Source of the DNA: Phyllobacterium chamaecytisi
GTDB lineage: Bacteria; Pseudomonadota; Alphaproteobacteria; Rhizobiales; Rhizobiaceae
NCBI RefSeq assembly: GCF_020164455.1
Contig: NZ_JAIQWW010000001.1
Coordinates: 62,001 to 126,000 of the forward strand
Reading direction: 5' to 3'
DNA: 64,000 nucleotides
Numbering within the stretch: the stretch's first letter is position 1; the number at the start of each line of letters is the position of its first letter. This document shows positions 45,327 to 55,686 of the stretch, piece by piece. A program made the position numbers and the translations under genes. Below the pieces are notes generated by a model that ran no database searches, was not told the origin of the DNA, and was given only the letters and a program-made list of their open reading frames with translations.

Positions 45327-46827
45327 AGACGGCGGCCTCGATCTCCTGGAGGCTGCACGACTGCGGATCAAACCATCCTGCAATCTGGCCTTGCGCCATG
45401 TGCAGGACCCGGTCCGCGTTGAAATAGACTTCAGGAACCTCATCCGAGATCAGGATGATGGCAAGACCACTCTCGGCGAGCTTCGCCACGATTTCGAAGA
45501 TTCCGGCGCGCGCGCCCACATCGACGCCGACGGTCGGCGCATCGAGGATGAGGAGCTTCGGGTCAGTGGCGAGCCATTTGGCGATCGCAATGCGCTGCTG
45601 ATTGCCACCGGACAAGGTCGAGACCGCATCGCTCTGTCTGCCGATCTTCACGCCGAGATCGGCAATCCACCGCGCAACCAGCTGGCGTTTTCGGTCGTCG
45701 GACAAGAGCCCGCCCGATTTGATGCTATCAAGCGAGGCTATCACCAGATTGTCAGCGATTGACTGCGGCTGAATAAGTCCAAGCGACAGGCGGTCTTCGG
45801 AGAGATAGGCGATGCCTGCCTTGATCGCGTCGCGGTTCGACGAAAAGCGTACCGGTTTTCCATGCAGCGAAACGGACCCGGACCGGGGCTTCAGCATGCC
45901 GAAGAGCGCGAGCGCAAGTTCCGTGCGTCCTGCGCCGAGCAGGCCGGTTATGCCGAGCGTTTCACCGCTGCGTACGTTGAACGAAATATCGTGAAATTGA
46001 CCCGGGCGCGAAAGCCTCTTGACCTCGAGAACGATCGGATTATCGCGAACTGACTTTGCCCGCACCTGCTGATCGAAATTCTTGCCGGTCATCAGCTCGG
46101 TAACGCGTGATTGCGTCATTCCTTCCACGGGGTAAACGCCGACCAGGGCGCCATCACGCAGCACAGTGAGACGGTTGGAGATTTCCAGCACTTCAGCCAG
46201 ACGGTGACTGACGAACACGACTGCGACACCGGAAGCTGACAACGAGCGCACGATCTCGATCAAATGGTCGGTTTCGGACTGCGTGAGGGAAGCTGTCGGT
46301 TCATCCATGAAGACGAGCTTCGCTTCGCCGACAAGCGCGCGGGCAATAGCCACGATCTGGCGCTGCGCAATCGAATAGTCCTTGAGCGGTGCATCGACAT
46401 CCAGTGCGACGCCGAGGCGCTTGAGCGCTTTGACCGCGATATCATGCATAGTGCGATAGTTGACGAACCGCGGCCAGCGGCCGATCACGGTCTGGAAAGC
46501 GATGTTCTCCGCAACGGTCATTTCAGGAAACAAGGCAAGATCCTGCCAGATCACCTGAATTCCGCTGGCTTGGGCAGTAACGGGAGACATATGCGAATAG
46601 GTTTGCCCGTCATATTCGATGACGGCGCCGTCCTCCGGACGATAGACTCCGGTTATGATCTTGATGAGCGTACTCTTGCCGGACCCGTTTTCGCCGGCAA
46701 GACAATGGACCTCGCCAGGCAGCACTTCGAAGCTCACGTTCTTGAGCGCCTTGATGCCGCCGAAGGTCATATTGATATTGTGCAACGACAAGAGGGGCTT
46801 CGCGCCCGTGCCCGGAATGTCTGCCAT
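45319..46827 (-). CDS. Sugar ABC importer ATPase (RbsA-type, double domain)
   Basis: 502 residues with two ABC domains: first Walker A GENGSGKST, second domain degenerate at that site (GLLGAGRTE), with signature LSGGNQQRIAIAKWLA in the second half and LDAPTVGVDVGARAGIF. This pattern is usual in ribose, rhamnose and AI-2 importers. It is coupled to the permease downstream by eight overlapping bases and follows the binding-protein gene. Confidence 0.92.
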   Translation of the reverse strand: MADIPGTGAKPLLSLHNINMTFGGIKALKNVSFEVLPGEVHCLAGENGSGKSTLIKIITGVYRPEDGAVIEYDGQTYSHMSPVTAQASGIQVIWQDLALFPEMTVAENIAFQTVIGRWPRFVNYRTMHDIAVKALKRLGVALDVDAPLKDYSIAQRQIVAIARALVGEAKLVFMDEPTASLTQSETDHLIEIVRSLSASGVAVVFVSHRLAEVLEISNRLTVLRDGALVGVYPVEGMTQSRVTELMTGKNFDQQVRAKSVRDNPIVLEVKRLSRPGQFHDISFNVRSGETLGITGLLGAGRTELALALFGMLKPRSGSVSLHGKPVRFSSNRDAIKAGIAYLSEDRLSLGLIQPQSIADNLVIASLDSIKSGGLLSDDRKRQLVARWIADLGVKIGRQSDAVSTLSGGNQQRIAIAKWLATDPKLLILDAPTVGVDVGARAGIFEIVAKLAESGLAIILISDEVPEVYFNADRVLHMAQGQIAGWFDPQSCSLQEIEAAVYA

Positions 46828-46901
46828 TATAAGTGCCTGTCAAAATCGGAGACTTGACGCTGCCGGCGTAGTGACACCGGCAGCAGAAGAACCAGGGCCG
46901 A

Positions 46902-47891
46902 TCAAAGACCCATCTTGGCCAGATCGGCCACGGTTTCCTTGTTGATCGGCACAAGCTGGTCGACGATGATGTTGTGGTTCTCGACGTCAGGGTGGATTAC
47001 ACCGAGACCTTCGATATCGTCACCATCTTTCAGTTTTTCACCCTTCATCAGCTTGTCAGCAAGCGTGACAAAGACTTCGCCGGCCTGCTTCGGATTCCAC
47101 ATGAAGCCGCCGGAAATAGCACCGGATTTGATCAGCTTCTGTCCCTGGCCCGGCGAGAACGGTCCAAGCACGAAGATTTCACCGGTCTTGCGCCGTTCTT
47201 CGATAGCCCGACCCGCACCGATCGGTCCCTGGCTGCCGAACGCCAGGAAGCCCTTGAGGTCGGGATGCGCTGAAATGAGATCGAGCGCCGTCGAGCGGCT
47301 CTTGTCCACGTCCTCGGCAACGCCATAGCGTTCGCCAACGAGCTTCATGTCTGGATAGTTCTTCTTGATATATTCATTGGCGGCATCGGCCCACGCGTTG
47401 TGCAGCGGAACGGTCAGAGATCCAACGAAAACGGCATATTCGCCCTTGCCGCCCATCTTTTCCGCGAGAAGCTTGGCGTGCGCTTCACCGAAGCCGGTCG
47501 CAGAGGCGAGTTCGAAATCCCAATCAGCGCCTTTTTGGCTCGGCGATTCGTGGGTGATGACGATGATGCCCTTTTCCTTGGCTTTGCTGAGCACCGGTTC
47601 AAGAACCTTCGCATCGTTCGGTACAACGCCGATGACCTTCACGCCTTGCGCAATCAGATCTTCGATGGCGCGAACCTGGAGTGCTGGATCGGCACTTGTC
47701 GGCCCAACCATGAAGGCGTCGACGCCGAGCTTTTTGCCCTGTTCCTTGATGCCTGCATCCATGGCGTTGAACCATGGAATACCGCCGATCTTGACGACGA
47801 TACCAACCTTGCCGCTGTCGGCTGCGAGAGCCGTGAAGGCGCCCGCCAAAGACAGCGATGCCGCAACGGCGGCGATTACAAATCTTTTCAT
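46902..47891 (-). CDS. Sugar ABC importer periplasmic binding protein (LsrB/RhaS-like)
   Basis: 329 residues from the ATG at 47891 with GGAGGAGGAAACA directly upstream. Signal peptide MKRFVIAAVAASLSLAGAF, then GIVVKIGGIPWFNAMDAGIK and VIGVVPNDAKVLEPVL, close to the rhamnose/autoinducer-2 binding group. It heads the operon of ATPase, two permeases and epimerase. The sugar is not resolved by sequence. Confidence 0.87.
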   Translation of the reverse strand: MKRFVIAAVAASLSLAGAFTALAADSGKVGIVVKIGGIPWFNAMDAGIKEQGKKLGVDAFMVGPTSADPALQVRAIEDLIAQGVKVIGVVPNDAKVLEPVLSKAKEKGIIVITHESPSQKGADWDFELASATGFGEAHAKLLAEKMGGKGEYAVFVGSLTVPLHNAWADAANEYIKKNYPDMKLVGERYGVAEDVDKSRSTALDLISAHPDLKGFLAFGSQGPIGAGRAIEERRKTGEIFVLGPFSPGQGQKLIKSGAISGGFMWNPKQAGEVFVTLADKLMKGEKLKDGDDIEGLGVIHPDVENHNIIVDQLVPINKETVADLAKMGL

Positions 47892-48013
47892 TGTTTCCTC
47901 CTCCATGTGCTCCCCACGGGAGCTTAACATCCAATCGGGCGGCGGTCATTGGCAGAACCGGAATGGTCCTGGAAAACCCGCGCTCGATCACCGCCTCCTC
48001 ACGCTGCGATGTC

Positions 48014-48053
48014 TGCACCACCGATGTTGCATTTTTGCACAATCGATGGTGCA
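48014..48053. promoter_or_regulatory. Two LacI-type operators between the sugar operon and its regulator
   Basis: Two 18-base quasi-palindromes, TGCACCACCGATGTTGCA (48014-48031) and TGCACAATCGATGGTGCA (48036-48053), separated by TTTT. Each is a half-mirrored site around a central CGAT and the two are also near inverted copies of each other (15 of 18). Their place in the divergent promoter region fits binding by the adjacent LacI protein. Confidence 0.8.
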
Positions 48054-48121
48054 ATGAATATCATTTAGTTTGCCACTTTCGTCAAGCGATGTTTGGCGGT
48101 AGAGCAGCCGGAGGAGAAATC

Positions 48122-49180
48122 ATGGAACATCAGCCGAAGAAAAAGGCGACCATCTACGACCTTTCGGTGCTTTCCGGAAGCTCGCCGTCTACTGTCAGCG
48201 CGGTTCTCAATGGCACCTGGCGCAAGCGCCGGATCAAGGAAAGTACGGCTGAGCTGATACGCGATCTGGCCGATCGGCATCAGTACACCGCGAACCTGCA
48301 AGCGCGGGGACTGCGCAGTTCAAGGTCTGGCCTTGTCGGCCTTCTGCTGCCTGTTCACGACAACCGTTATTTTTCATCAATGGCACAGTCGTTCGAAGCA
48401 CACGTTCGCAGTCGGGGGCAGTGTCCCATCGTCGTCAGTGCCTGCCGTGATCCGGAGGAGGAAAGGCGAACAGTGGAAACGCTGATTTCCTATTCCGTCG
48501 ACGAGCTGATCGTGGCCGGCGCCACCGATCCCGACGGTGTACATGCCGTCTGCATCGGGTCCGGCCTCAAGCACGTCAATATCGATCTGCCAGGCAGCAA
48601 GGCGCCCTCCGTGATCAGCGATAATTATCAGGGTGCACGCATGCTGACGGAGGCGATAATTCGCCATTTCAGCGATGATCTGAAGCTTGGCCCCGACGAA
48701 CTTTATCTATTTGGCGGCCGCGACGATCACGCGAGCCGGGAACGTATTCGCGGATTTCGTGCCATCAAGCGCGAGCTGATGCAGGGCGATTCAGACAAGT
48801 GCATAGAACCGACCGGCTACTCCCCCAACATGGCACAGATTGCTTTCGAGCGTTTCTACGAGCGGGAAGGCAAGCTGCCGCGAGGATTGTTCATCAATTC
48901 GTCCATCAATTTCGAAGGCCTTCTGCGTTTCATGGCCCAGCACCCGAATGAAGCGTTCCTCGACATCGTCGTTGGCTGCTATGATTATGATCCGTTCGGG
49001 TCGTTCCTGCCGTTTCCGGTTATCATGATCCGTCAGGATATCGAAGGGATGATCACGAAGGCGTTCGAGATCATGGCGGAGAACCGCCCGTCAGTGCAGA
49101 CTTACCTCATTCAGCCGGAACTTGTACCGCCGCGCACCGCACTCAAGGGACCTCTCGACGCCATCAAGGATATAGCGTAG
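48122..49180 (+). CDS. LacI family transcriptional regulator of the divergent sugar operon
   Basis: 352 residues from the ATG at 48122, with GGAGGAGAAATC upstream. The N-terminal helix-turn-helix (ATIYDLSVLSGSSPSTVSAV then LNG) is followed by a periplasmic-binding-protein-like sensor domain (GLVGLLLPVHDNRYFSSMAQ and ISDNYQGARMLTEA). It would repress the sugar importer and itself, released by the transported sugar or its phosphate. The longer in-frame ORF reading back to 47858 covers the operators and is not used. Confidence 0.9.
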   Translation: MEHQPKKKATIYDLSVLSGSSPSTVSAVLNGTWRKRRIKESTAELIRDLADRHQYTANLQARGLRSSRSGLVGLLLPVHDNRYFSSMAQSFEAHVRSRGQCPIVVSACRDPEEERRTVETLISYSVDELIVAGATDPDGVHAVCIGSGLKHVNIDLPGSKAPSVISDNYQGARMLTEAIIRHFSDDLKLGPDELYLFGGRDDHASRERIRGFRAIKRELMQGDSDKCIEPTGYSPNMAQIAFERFYEREGKLPRGLFINSSINFEGLLRFMAQHPNEAFLDIVVGCYDYDPFGSFLPFPVIMIRQDIEGMITKAFEIMAENRPSVQTYLIQPELVPPRTALKGPLDAIKDIA

Positions 49181-49303
49181 GCGGGCGGCTACGACCGTGT
49201 GAACGAATAACGCCCCACCGAAGCAGGGCGTCAAAGTCTTGATGAAGAGTGTTTAGGCAGCTCGGATTAGCGTCGCTGAGAAAATAACCCCCGTTATCGG
49301 GAA

Positions 49304-49549
49304 CTACCTGCAACGGGCTGTATAGATATGACCGCGACTGTTACGATATTGACAGTTGCCGTTTCGCAGATTTCGAACCAACAGTCCGCCAAGAGCGCCG
49401 GCCCCGGCGCCAATCAAAGCCCCTCTGCCGCCACCAGCGATTCCGCCGATTGCCGCGCCTGCCACCGTGCCTATACTGAGATCTTTTTCTGTCGTCGTGC
49501 AGGCCGAAAGCATAAACAATGCCGCCACAGCAGCAATTAATGTTCGCAT
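49304..49549 (-). CDS. Glycine-zipper lipoprotein
   Basis: 81 residues from the ATG at 49549, with GGGGGA about nine bases upstream. Lipobox LSAC (Cys17 region in ALFMLSACTTTEKD) and a glycine zipper (GTVAGAAIGGIAGGGRGALI, then GAGAGALGGLL). Such small outer-membrane lipoproteins resemble the 17 kDa antigen family and insert via the zipper. Two Cys residues near the C-terminus may form a disulfide. Confidence 0.8.
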   Translation of the reverse strand: MRTLIAAVAALFMLSACTTTEKDLSIGTVAGAAIGGIAGGGRGALIGAGAGALGGLLVRNLRNGNCQYRNSRGHIYTARCR

Positions 49550-49824
49550 GTCAACAATCCCCCTTTGCGATTCCACAATTTTGCTTGGCCCCCACGCTGG
49601 AATAGCGAAGCCGTAAATATCTTACGTCGCAAAAACCAGGTTAGGCAATAGTGCTGAAATCCGCGGCGCAATGGGGCGAGCGGCGTTCAGCTGAGACGTT
49701 TGAACGTTAGCGTAGTACGAGCGGTGAAAGGGTTGACGATCCAGCCAATGGCGCGCCCCACGCAGGCGGAAATGAACAATCGTTGCTGTGGGATGAAAGT
49801 GGGTAGCCAGCTACCCGATTTCAC

Positions 49825-49901
49825 TGGTCGGAGTGAGAGGATTCGAACCTCCGACCCCGTCGTCCCGAACGACGTGCGCTACCAGGCTGCGCTACACTCC
49901 G
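49825..49901 (-). tRNA. tRNA-Pro (anticodon CGG)
   Basis: Minus-strand cloverleaf: acceptor CGGAGTG with CACTCCG, anticodon arm CGTCG/CGACG with loop TTCGGGA giving CGG, T arm GGTTCGAATCC, encoded CCA at 49827-49825. Confidence 0.96.
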
Positions 49902-50087
49902 TGACCAGTACGCGGGGTATATAACGTCCGGTTTCAGCGCCTGCAAGTTGTTTCCTGCGCCCGTTTTTAATTATGGCGGCAGGAACTACGGGTGACATGC
50001 GAAACAGCCGATTTATGCACTGTGATCGGGGCGGAAAGTCTAGTATCCATTCGAAAAGCATAGTTTTGAGGCACTTGAGCAGCGGGA

Positions 50088-52343
50088 ATGCGATCGATGG
50101 CGGCGAAAAAGCAAAAGATCATCAGCTTTGTCATGAGTGGCGGTGTTGGTTCCCGACTCTGGCCGCTATCGCGAGAGGATTTCCCCAAGCAATTCCACAA
50201 TATTTCCGGGCAGGGCTCGATGCTGCTGCGCACCGTCAAGCGTATGGGCGCCCGGATCGAAGGGAGTGCCGTGCCGGTTTATCTGCTGGCGTCGGAGCGT
50301 CATTCGGATCACATCAACCAGGATCTGGCAGGGGTCGACCTCGGCGGCGGCAGGCCTATCCTCGAACCGATGGGCCGCAATACCGCGTCTGCAGTTGCAT
50401 TGGCAACGGAGATAACGTTGCGCGAGCATGGCGATGAACTCGTGCTCGTGGTTCCGTCCGATCATGAGATAACCACCGATCGGGATTTCTGGAACACCAT
50501 CGAATCCGGCATCAGTGCCGCTAACGAAGGCCGGATCGTTGTCTTCGGTATCCAGCCGGATCGCGCAGAAACCGGATACGGCTATATCGAGACCAGCCTG
50601 CAGACTGGAGATATCCGCGACGTCGTGCGTTTTGTCGAGAAGCCAAACGAACAGACTGCGAAACAATATCTGGAATCCGGGAATTTCCTCTGGAATGCAG
50701 GCATTTTCTTTTTTCGGGCGAGTGTCATGCGCGACGTCTTCAAGTCGCATGCCGCTGAAATCTGGGATGGTGCGATTGCCGCGCTCGACAAGGCGGATAC
50801 GAACATATCCGGCACGTATCTGCCGCATGACCTTTACGCCGCTGTGCCATCCATTTCGGTTGATTATGCCATCATGGAGCGGGCCTCGGACATTGCACTC
50901 GTTCCGGCAAAATTCCGCTGGAATGATCTTGGTTCCTGGCAATCCCTTTTGGAAGTCGGTTCCGTCGATGGCAACGGCAATGTGATCGTTGGTGATGTGG
51001 TGGCGATCGATTGCGAGCATAGCTATCTGCGGAGTGACGGCCGTCTGCTTTCCGCAGTCGGGCTGCGCGATACGGCTGTGGTCGCCACGGCGGATGCCAC
51101 TTTCGTTGCGCCGGTGAGCGAGAGTCAGAATGTTCGCAAGATTGTCGAACAACTGGAGAAAACCGGGCGGCTGGAGACCAAATTCACGCCCGCACAAGAC
51201 CGGCTCCCGCATGTCGGAGCCTACGGTAACAGGGTTCGTCACTGGCTCTTCGATGAAACACTGCCGCTATGGTCCACAGTGGGTGTCGATGACAGACACG
51301 GTGGTTTCCACGAGGCCCTTTCCTTCGATGCGATTCCCATCAAGAAGACCAAGCGCATGCGCACGATGGCCCGGCAGATCTACGCATTTGCCGTTGCGCA
51401 TGAGATGGGCTGGGATGGACCAGCCAACGCGCTGATCGACCACGGAATCAGCTACATCAAAAAGGGCCGCACTGACCGTGGCGGCTGGACCAAGACATTC
51501 AACGAGGATGGCAGTGTTTTGGATCCTACCGAGGATGCCTATGATCAGTCATGTGTATTGCTAGCGTTGGCCCACGCACACAAGGCGGGCCACAAGGAGG
51601 CATTGGCGCTCGGTACTGAAACCTTTGTGTTTATCGACGATTATCTGGCCGACGCCCGCCTGACGGGTTTCCTCGAGACACCGGGCGACACGGGCCTGCG
51701 GCGGGCCAACCCGCATATGCATCTGCTTGAAGCTTTTCTCGCCTGGCATGAAGCGACCGGCAATCGCGACTATCTTCAAAGGGCCGCGCGAATCGTTGAT
51801 CTCTTCCGGCACCACATGTTCGATGCCGAGACCTGGACGCTGGGCGAATATTTCAGCAATGATTGGTCCCGCGCACCCGGCGAACAGGGGGAATGGACGG
51901 AACCTGGCCATCATTTCGAATGGGCTTCGCTCCTGTCCGACTTTGCCCGCGTTACGGGTCAGAAAGATGTCATGCGCTATGGACGCAAACTCTATGCGTC
52001 GGCGATCGCGAACGGCCTCAACCGCTCGACAGAACTTGCCTACAATGCTGTGTCGCGTCACGGTTTGCCGCTGGACACCAATTCACGCAGCTGGCCGCAG
52101 ACCGAAGCCGTCAAGGCCGCCATTGCGCTTGATGGCAATGGGGGACCGGACCTGAAGCCTGAGGTAGAAGCCCGGGTAGGCCGTCTCTTTCGCTGGCACA
52201 TAGAACCCGCACCAAAGGGGCTGTGGATCGACCTCATCGATGAAACGGGAAAGGCCAAAGCCGAGGATGTCCCGGCCTCGATCTTCTATCATCTGGTGTG
52301 CGCGCTGACGCAGTATGTGGCTTACGTCGGCAAGAAGGCTTAG
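50088..52343 (+). CDS. Mannose-1-phosphate guanylyltransferase fused to an AGE-type epimerase/isomerase domain
   Basis: 751 residues; an ATG three codons later is also possible. The first ~350 residues are a nucleotidyltransferase with the ManC signature GGVGSRLWPLSREDFPKQF, then GRNTASAVALA, VPSDHEI and FVEKPN. The last ~380 residues are an alpha/alpha-barrel of the N-acylglucosamine 2-epimerase/mannose isomerase family (blocks WGWDGPANALIDHG-like and PNPHMHLLEAFLAW-like, seen as RANPHMHLLEAFLAWHEATG). ManC normally carries a cupin phosphomannose isomerase; here an AGE barrel may supply mannose-6-phosphate isomerisation. GDP-mannose would feed surface glycans. Confidence 0.87.
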   Translation: MRSMAAKKQKIISFVMSGGVGSRLWPLSREDFPKQFHNISGQGSMLLRTVKRMGARIEGSAVPVYLLASERHSDHINQDLAGVDLGGGRPILEPMGRNTASAVALATEITLREHGDELVLVVPSDHEITTDRDFWNTIESGISAANEGRIVVFGIQPDRAETGYGYIETSLQTGDIRDVVRFVEKPNEQTAKQYLESGNFLWNAGIFFFRASVMRDVFKSHAAEIWDGAIAALDKADTNISGTYLPHDLYAAVPSISVDYAIMERASDIALVPAKFRWNDLGSWQSLLEVGSVDGNGNVIVGDVVAIDCEHSYLRSDGRLLSAVGLRDTAVVATADATFVAPVSESQNVRKIVEQLEKTGRLETKFTPAQDRLPHVGAYGNRVRHWLFDETLPLWSTVGVDDRHGGFHEALSFDAIPIKKTKRMRTMARQIYAFAVAHEMGWDGPANALIDHGISYIKKGRTDRGGWTKTFNEDGSVLDPTEDAYDQSCVLLALAHAHKAGHKEALALGTETFVFIDDYLADARLTGFLETPGDTGLRRANPHMHLLEAFLAWHEATGNRDYLQRAARIVDLFRHHMFDAETWTLGEYFSNDWSRAPGEQGEWTEPGHHFEWASLLSDFARVTGQKDVMRYGRKLYASAIANGLNRSTELAYNAVSRHGLPLDTNSRSWPQTEAVKAAIALDGNGGPDLKPEVEARVGRLFRWHIEPAPKGLWIDLIDETGKAKAEDVPASIFYHLVCALTQYVAYVGKKA

Positions 52344-52352
52344 TCCGGACCC

Positions 52353-53816
52353 TTAATAAGGGCTCTCTACCTTGCCGGTTTCGACATAGACCGACTTGAT
52401 CTGGCTGTAGTGATAAAGCGCGGCAAGGCCGTTCTCGCGGCCGACGCCGGATTGCTTGAAGCCACCGAACGGCATTTCTACCGGTGCAAGATTATAGGTA
52501 TTGATCCAGCAAGTGCCTGCCTTGAGCTGGCTGATCACGCGGTGCGCGCGTGACAGGTCCTTGGTGAATACACCGGCTGACAAGCCGAATTCAGTATCGT
52601 TGGCACGGGCGATGACTTCGTCCTCCTCCTGAAAATCAAGGACTGCCATCACGGGGCCAAAGATTTCTTCCCGGGCGATGACCATATTGTCAGTTACGTT
52701 GGTGAAGATGGTCGGTTCGACGAAGCACCCGCCCTCGAAACCCTGCATCTGAGGGACGCCGCCACCGAAATGCAGCGTCGCACCCTCGGCTTTGCCCTTT
52801 TCGATGTAGGACACGACCTTGTCGCGCTGGGAAGCGTTGACCAGTGGTCCGAGGTGAATTTCCGGATCGAGCGGATCCCCGAGGCGAATGGCCTTGGTGC
52901 GCGTGGTCAGGCGGTCGAGGAACTGCTCCTTGATGCCACCCTGTACGAAGACGCGCGTGCCATTGGAGCACACTTGGCCGGTCGAATAGAAATTGCCGAG
53001 GAGCGCGCCGCCGACAGCATTTTCCACGTCGGCGTCGTCGAAAATGATCAAGGGAGATTTGCCGCCGAGTTCCATGGTCGCGTGCTTCATATGCGAGCCC
53101 GCCTGTGCCAGCACGCGCTTGCCTGTCGGAACCGAGCCGGTCAGCGAGACCTTGGCGACGAGCGGATGATCCACCAGCTGCGAGCCGACATCGCCGAAAC
53201 CCTGCAACACGTTGAACAGACCATCGGGCAGGCCAGCTTCCTTGTAGACTTCAGCCAAGGCAAGGGCCGACAGCGGTGTGTTTTCGGACGGCTTGAAGAT
53301 CATGGCATTGCCGGCAGCAAGCGCTGGAGCGGACTTCCAGCCCGCACCTTGAATTGGATAATTCCATGCGCCGATGCCGACGCAAACGCCCAAAGCCTCG
53401 CGGCGCGTGTAGGCATAGGATCCGCCAAGCTCGATCATCTCGCCATTGAACCCGGCGATGATGCCGCCATAGAATTCCAGTGCATCGGCGGCGGATGCGG
53501 GATCGGCAACCAGCGTTTCCTGAATAGCCTTGCCGGTATCGAGTGTTTCGAGTTCAGCGATTTCGGCATTGCGGGCACGCAGGATATCGGCAGCGCGGCG
53601 CAGGATACGGCCGCGTTCCACCGGCTTTAGCGCAGCCCAGGCCGGTTGCGCGGCGGCGGCAGCCTGCACCGCCTGCTCGATCAGCGCCGGTGTCGCGCCA
53701 AAGAGCCTGGCGATGATCTCCCCCGTTGCAGGATAGATTACATCAAGCGGCTTGCCGTCCTTGTCCTCGACGAAGCGGCCATTGATGAAATGCGATGCCT
53801 TGGGCTGCGCGCGCAT
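52353..53816 (-). CDS. betB: Betaine aldehyde dehydrogenase
   Basis: 487 residues. Aldehyde dehydrogenase features: [20 protein letters not shown], catalytic Glu in [14 protein letters not shown], catalytic Cys in [15 protein letters not shown]. The N-terminal [16 protein letters not shown] is typical of BetB. It oxidises betaine aldehyde to glycine betaine with NAD(P). It is downstream of betA on the same strand, separated by an R2 repeat element, which may affect read-through. Confidence 0.93.
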   Translation of the reverse strand: MRAQPKASHFINGRFVEDKDGKPLDVIYPATGEIIARLFGATPALIEQAVQAAAAAQPAWAALKPVERGRILRRAADILRARNAEIAELETLDTGKAIQETLVADPASAADALEFYGGIIAGFNGEMIELGGSYAYTRREALGVCVGIGAWNYPIQGAGWKSAPALAAGNAMIFKPSENTPLSALALAEVYKEAGLPDGLFNVLQGFGDVGSQLVDHPLVAKVSLTGSVPTGKRVLAQAGSHMKHATMELGGKSPLIIFDDADVENAVGGALLGNFYSTGQVCSNGTRVFVQGGIKEQFLDRLTTRTKAIRLGDPLDPEIHLGPLVNASQRDKVVSYIEKGKAEGATLHFGGGVPQMQGFEGGCFVEPTIFTNVTDNMVIAREEIFGPVMAVLDFQEEDEVIARANDTEFGLSAGVFTKDLSRAHRVISQLKAGTCWINTYNLAPVEMPFGGFKQSGVGRENGLAALYHYSQIKSVYVETGKVESPY

Positions 53817-53856
53817 GGTGTGTTCTCCTGGGTTCTAACATTTATCAGCATAGGCG

Positions 53857-53986
53857 CTGTGCGTGGTTCGACAAGCTCACCATGAGGGTGGTGAATTGAT
53901 TGCAGAAATTAACTACCGACGGCGTTGTTCTTGGCTCCCTGCCATCAACAACATCCCTCATGGTGAGCTTGTCGAACCACGCACAG
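53857..53986. repeat. Inverted-repeat element, family R2, copy 2
   Basis: 130 bp with perfect 31-base inverted ends (53857-53887 and 53956-53986) containing GTGGTTCGACAAGCTCACCA. Its inner part shares CTCCCTGCCAT with the copy at 35382-35508. Located between betA and betB. Confidence 0.87.
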
Positions 53987-54022
53987 CGGCGACGCAAGCA
54001 GAAAAAGTCGAAGCATGGCCAT

Positions 54023-55684
54023 TCATCGATCACTCACCTGCCAGCGCGGATTGATCCACGGCTCCTGATTGGAGCGAGGCAAGGGATCGCGGTCAAGAAT
54101 ATGATCGGCAGCCTTTTCGCCGGCCATGATCGAAGGGCCGTTGAGGTTGCCATTGGTAACGCGCGGGAAGATCGAACTATCCGCAATACGAAGACCTTCG
54201 ACGCCGATCACCCGGCAGTGCGGATCGACCACCGCCATCGGATCGTTTGCCGAGCCCATTTTACAGGTGCCACAGGGGTGAAAAGCGCTCTCTGCGTGTT
54301 CGCGCAGGAAATCATCGATCTCATCATCCGACTGCACATGCGCACCCGGGGAAATCTCCTTGCCGCGATAGGGATCTAGTGCTGCCTGTCCGAAAATCTC
54401 GCGCGTCAATCGTACGGCGTGGCGGAAATCCACCCAGTCGTCGGGATGCGACATATAATTGAAAACGATCTTGGGTTTCTCGAACGGATCAGATGAGCGA
54501 AGCGTCACACTCCCGCGCGACTTCGACCGCATCGGACCGACATGCGCCTGGAAACCATGACCCTTTACCGCGGCCCGGCCATCGTAACGGATAGCTGCGG
54601 GCAGGAAATGATACTGGATGTCCGGATAGTCTACGCCGGGTTTTGAACGGACGAAAGCTGCGGATTCGAAATGGTTGGTCGCGCCATGGCCGGTCTTGAA
54701 GAACAGCCATTCGGCGCCGATCATGGCCTTTGAGAAGAGCCCAAGTTTGGAATTCAGAGTGATCGGTTTCAGGCTTTCCTGCTGGATATAGACCTCCATA
54801 TGATCCTGCAGATTCTGGCCGACACCGGGCCGGTCGGCAACGACGTCGATTCCATGCTCTTTCAGATGGGAGGCGGGGCCGATACCTGACAGCATCAGCA
54901 GCTTGGGTGAATTGATGGACGAGGCGGCGACGATCACTTCGCGCCGGGCGCGTATCACCTCTGTCTTGCCGCGCCGGGTGATTTCGACACCGACCGCTCG
55001 CCCACTCTCAATGATCACACGCCGGGCGAAACCATTGACCAGATTCATGTTTTTGCGTTTTAACGCCGGGCGAAGATAGGCATTGGCCGCGGACCAGCGG
55101 CGGCCATTGTGGATGGTTTGCTCCATGGCCCCGAAACCTTCCTGCTTCGAACCATTATAGTCTTCGGTAACTTCGAAACCCGCTTGTTGGCCGGCATCGA
55201 CAAAGGCGTGGAACAATGGATTGTCCCGGCGCCCGCGTTGTATATGCATGGGTCCATCCGTGCCGCGCCATCCCGGTTCGCCGCCGTGCGAGTGTTCCAT
55301 GCGTTTGAAATAGGGCAGCACGTCTGCATAGGACCAGCCGCTCGCGCCACTTTCCGCCCAATGGTCGAAATCATGTGCATGGCCGCGCACATAGACCATG
55401 CCGTTGATCGAGGAGGAGCCGCCGATGACTTTGCCGCGAGGCGTGACCAAACGGCGCCCGCCAAGGTGCGGCTCGGGTTCGGACATAAAGCCCCAATCAT
55501 AGGTGCTCATATTCATCGGGAAGGACAGTGCCGCCGGCATCTGGATAAATGGGCCGATATCGGTGCCGCCGAATTCGATGACAATCACCGAATATTTGCC
55601 GTCCTCCGACAGGCGGTAAGCCATCGCGGAACCCGCAGAACCAGAACCGATGATGACGAAATCTGCTTCCATAATGCTCTTCAT
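54023..55684 (-). CDS. betA: Choline dehydrogenase
   Basis: 553 residues from the ATG at 55684, two bases after the betC stop. GMC oxidoreductase: FAD motif [37 protein letters not shown], and the C-terminal catalytic region HPCGTCKMG with [18 protein letters not shown]. It oxidises choline to betaine aldehyde at the membrane. The tight junction with betC implies one transcript. Upstream in-frame sequence overlapping betC was excluded. Confidence 0.93.
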   Translation of the reverse strand: MKSIMEADFVIIGSGSAGSAMAYRLSEDGKYSVIVIEFGGTDIGPFIQMPAALSFPMNMSTYDWGFMSEPEPHLGGRRLVTPRGKVIGGSSSINGMVYVRGHAHDFDHWAESGASGWSYADVLPYFKRMEHSHGGEPGWRGTDGPMHIQRGRRDNPLFHAFVDAGQQAGFEVTEDYNGSKQEGFGAMEQTIHNGRRWSAANAYLRPALKRKNMNLVNGFARRVIIESGRAVGVEITRRGKTEVIRARREVIVAASSINSPKLLMLSGIGPASHLKEHGIDVVADRPGVGQNLQDHMEVYIQQESLKPITLNSKLGLFSKAMIGAEWLFFKTGHGATNHFESAAFVRSKPGVDYPDIQYHFLPAAIRYDGRAAVKGHGFQAHVGPMRSKSRGSVTLRSSDPFEKPKIVFNYMSHPDDWVDFRHAVRLTREIFGQAALDPYRGKEISPGAHVQSDDEIDDFLREHAESAFHPCGTCKMGSANDPMAVVDPHCRVIGVEGLRIADSSIFPRVTNGNLNGPSIMAGEKAADHILDRDPLPRSNQEPWINPRWQVSDR

Positions 55685-55686
55685 GC

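Noticed and set aside
47858-48121. N-terminal extension of the LacI-type regulator
   Set aside because: It covers the operator region and the divergent promoter; the ATG at 48122 has a strong binding site and fits the family start.
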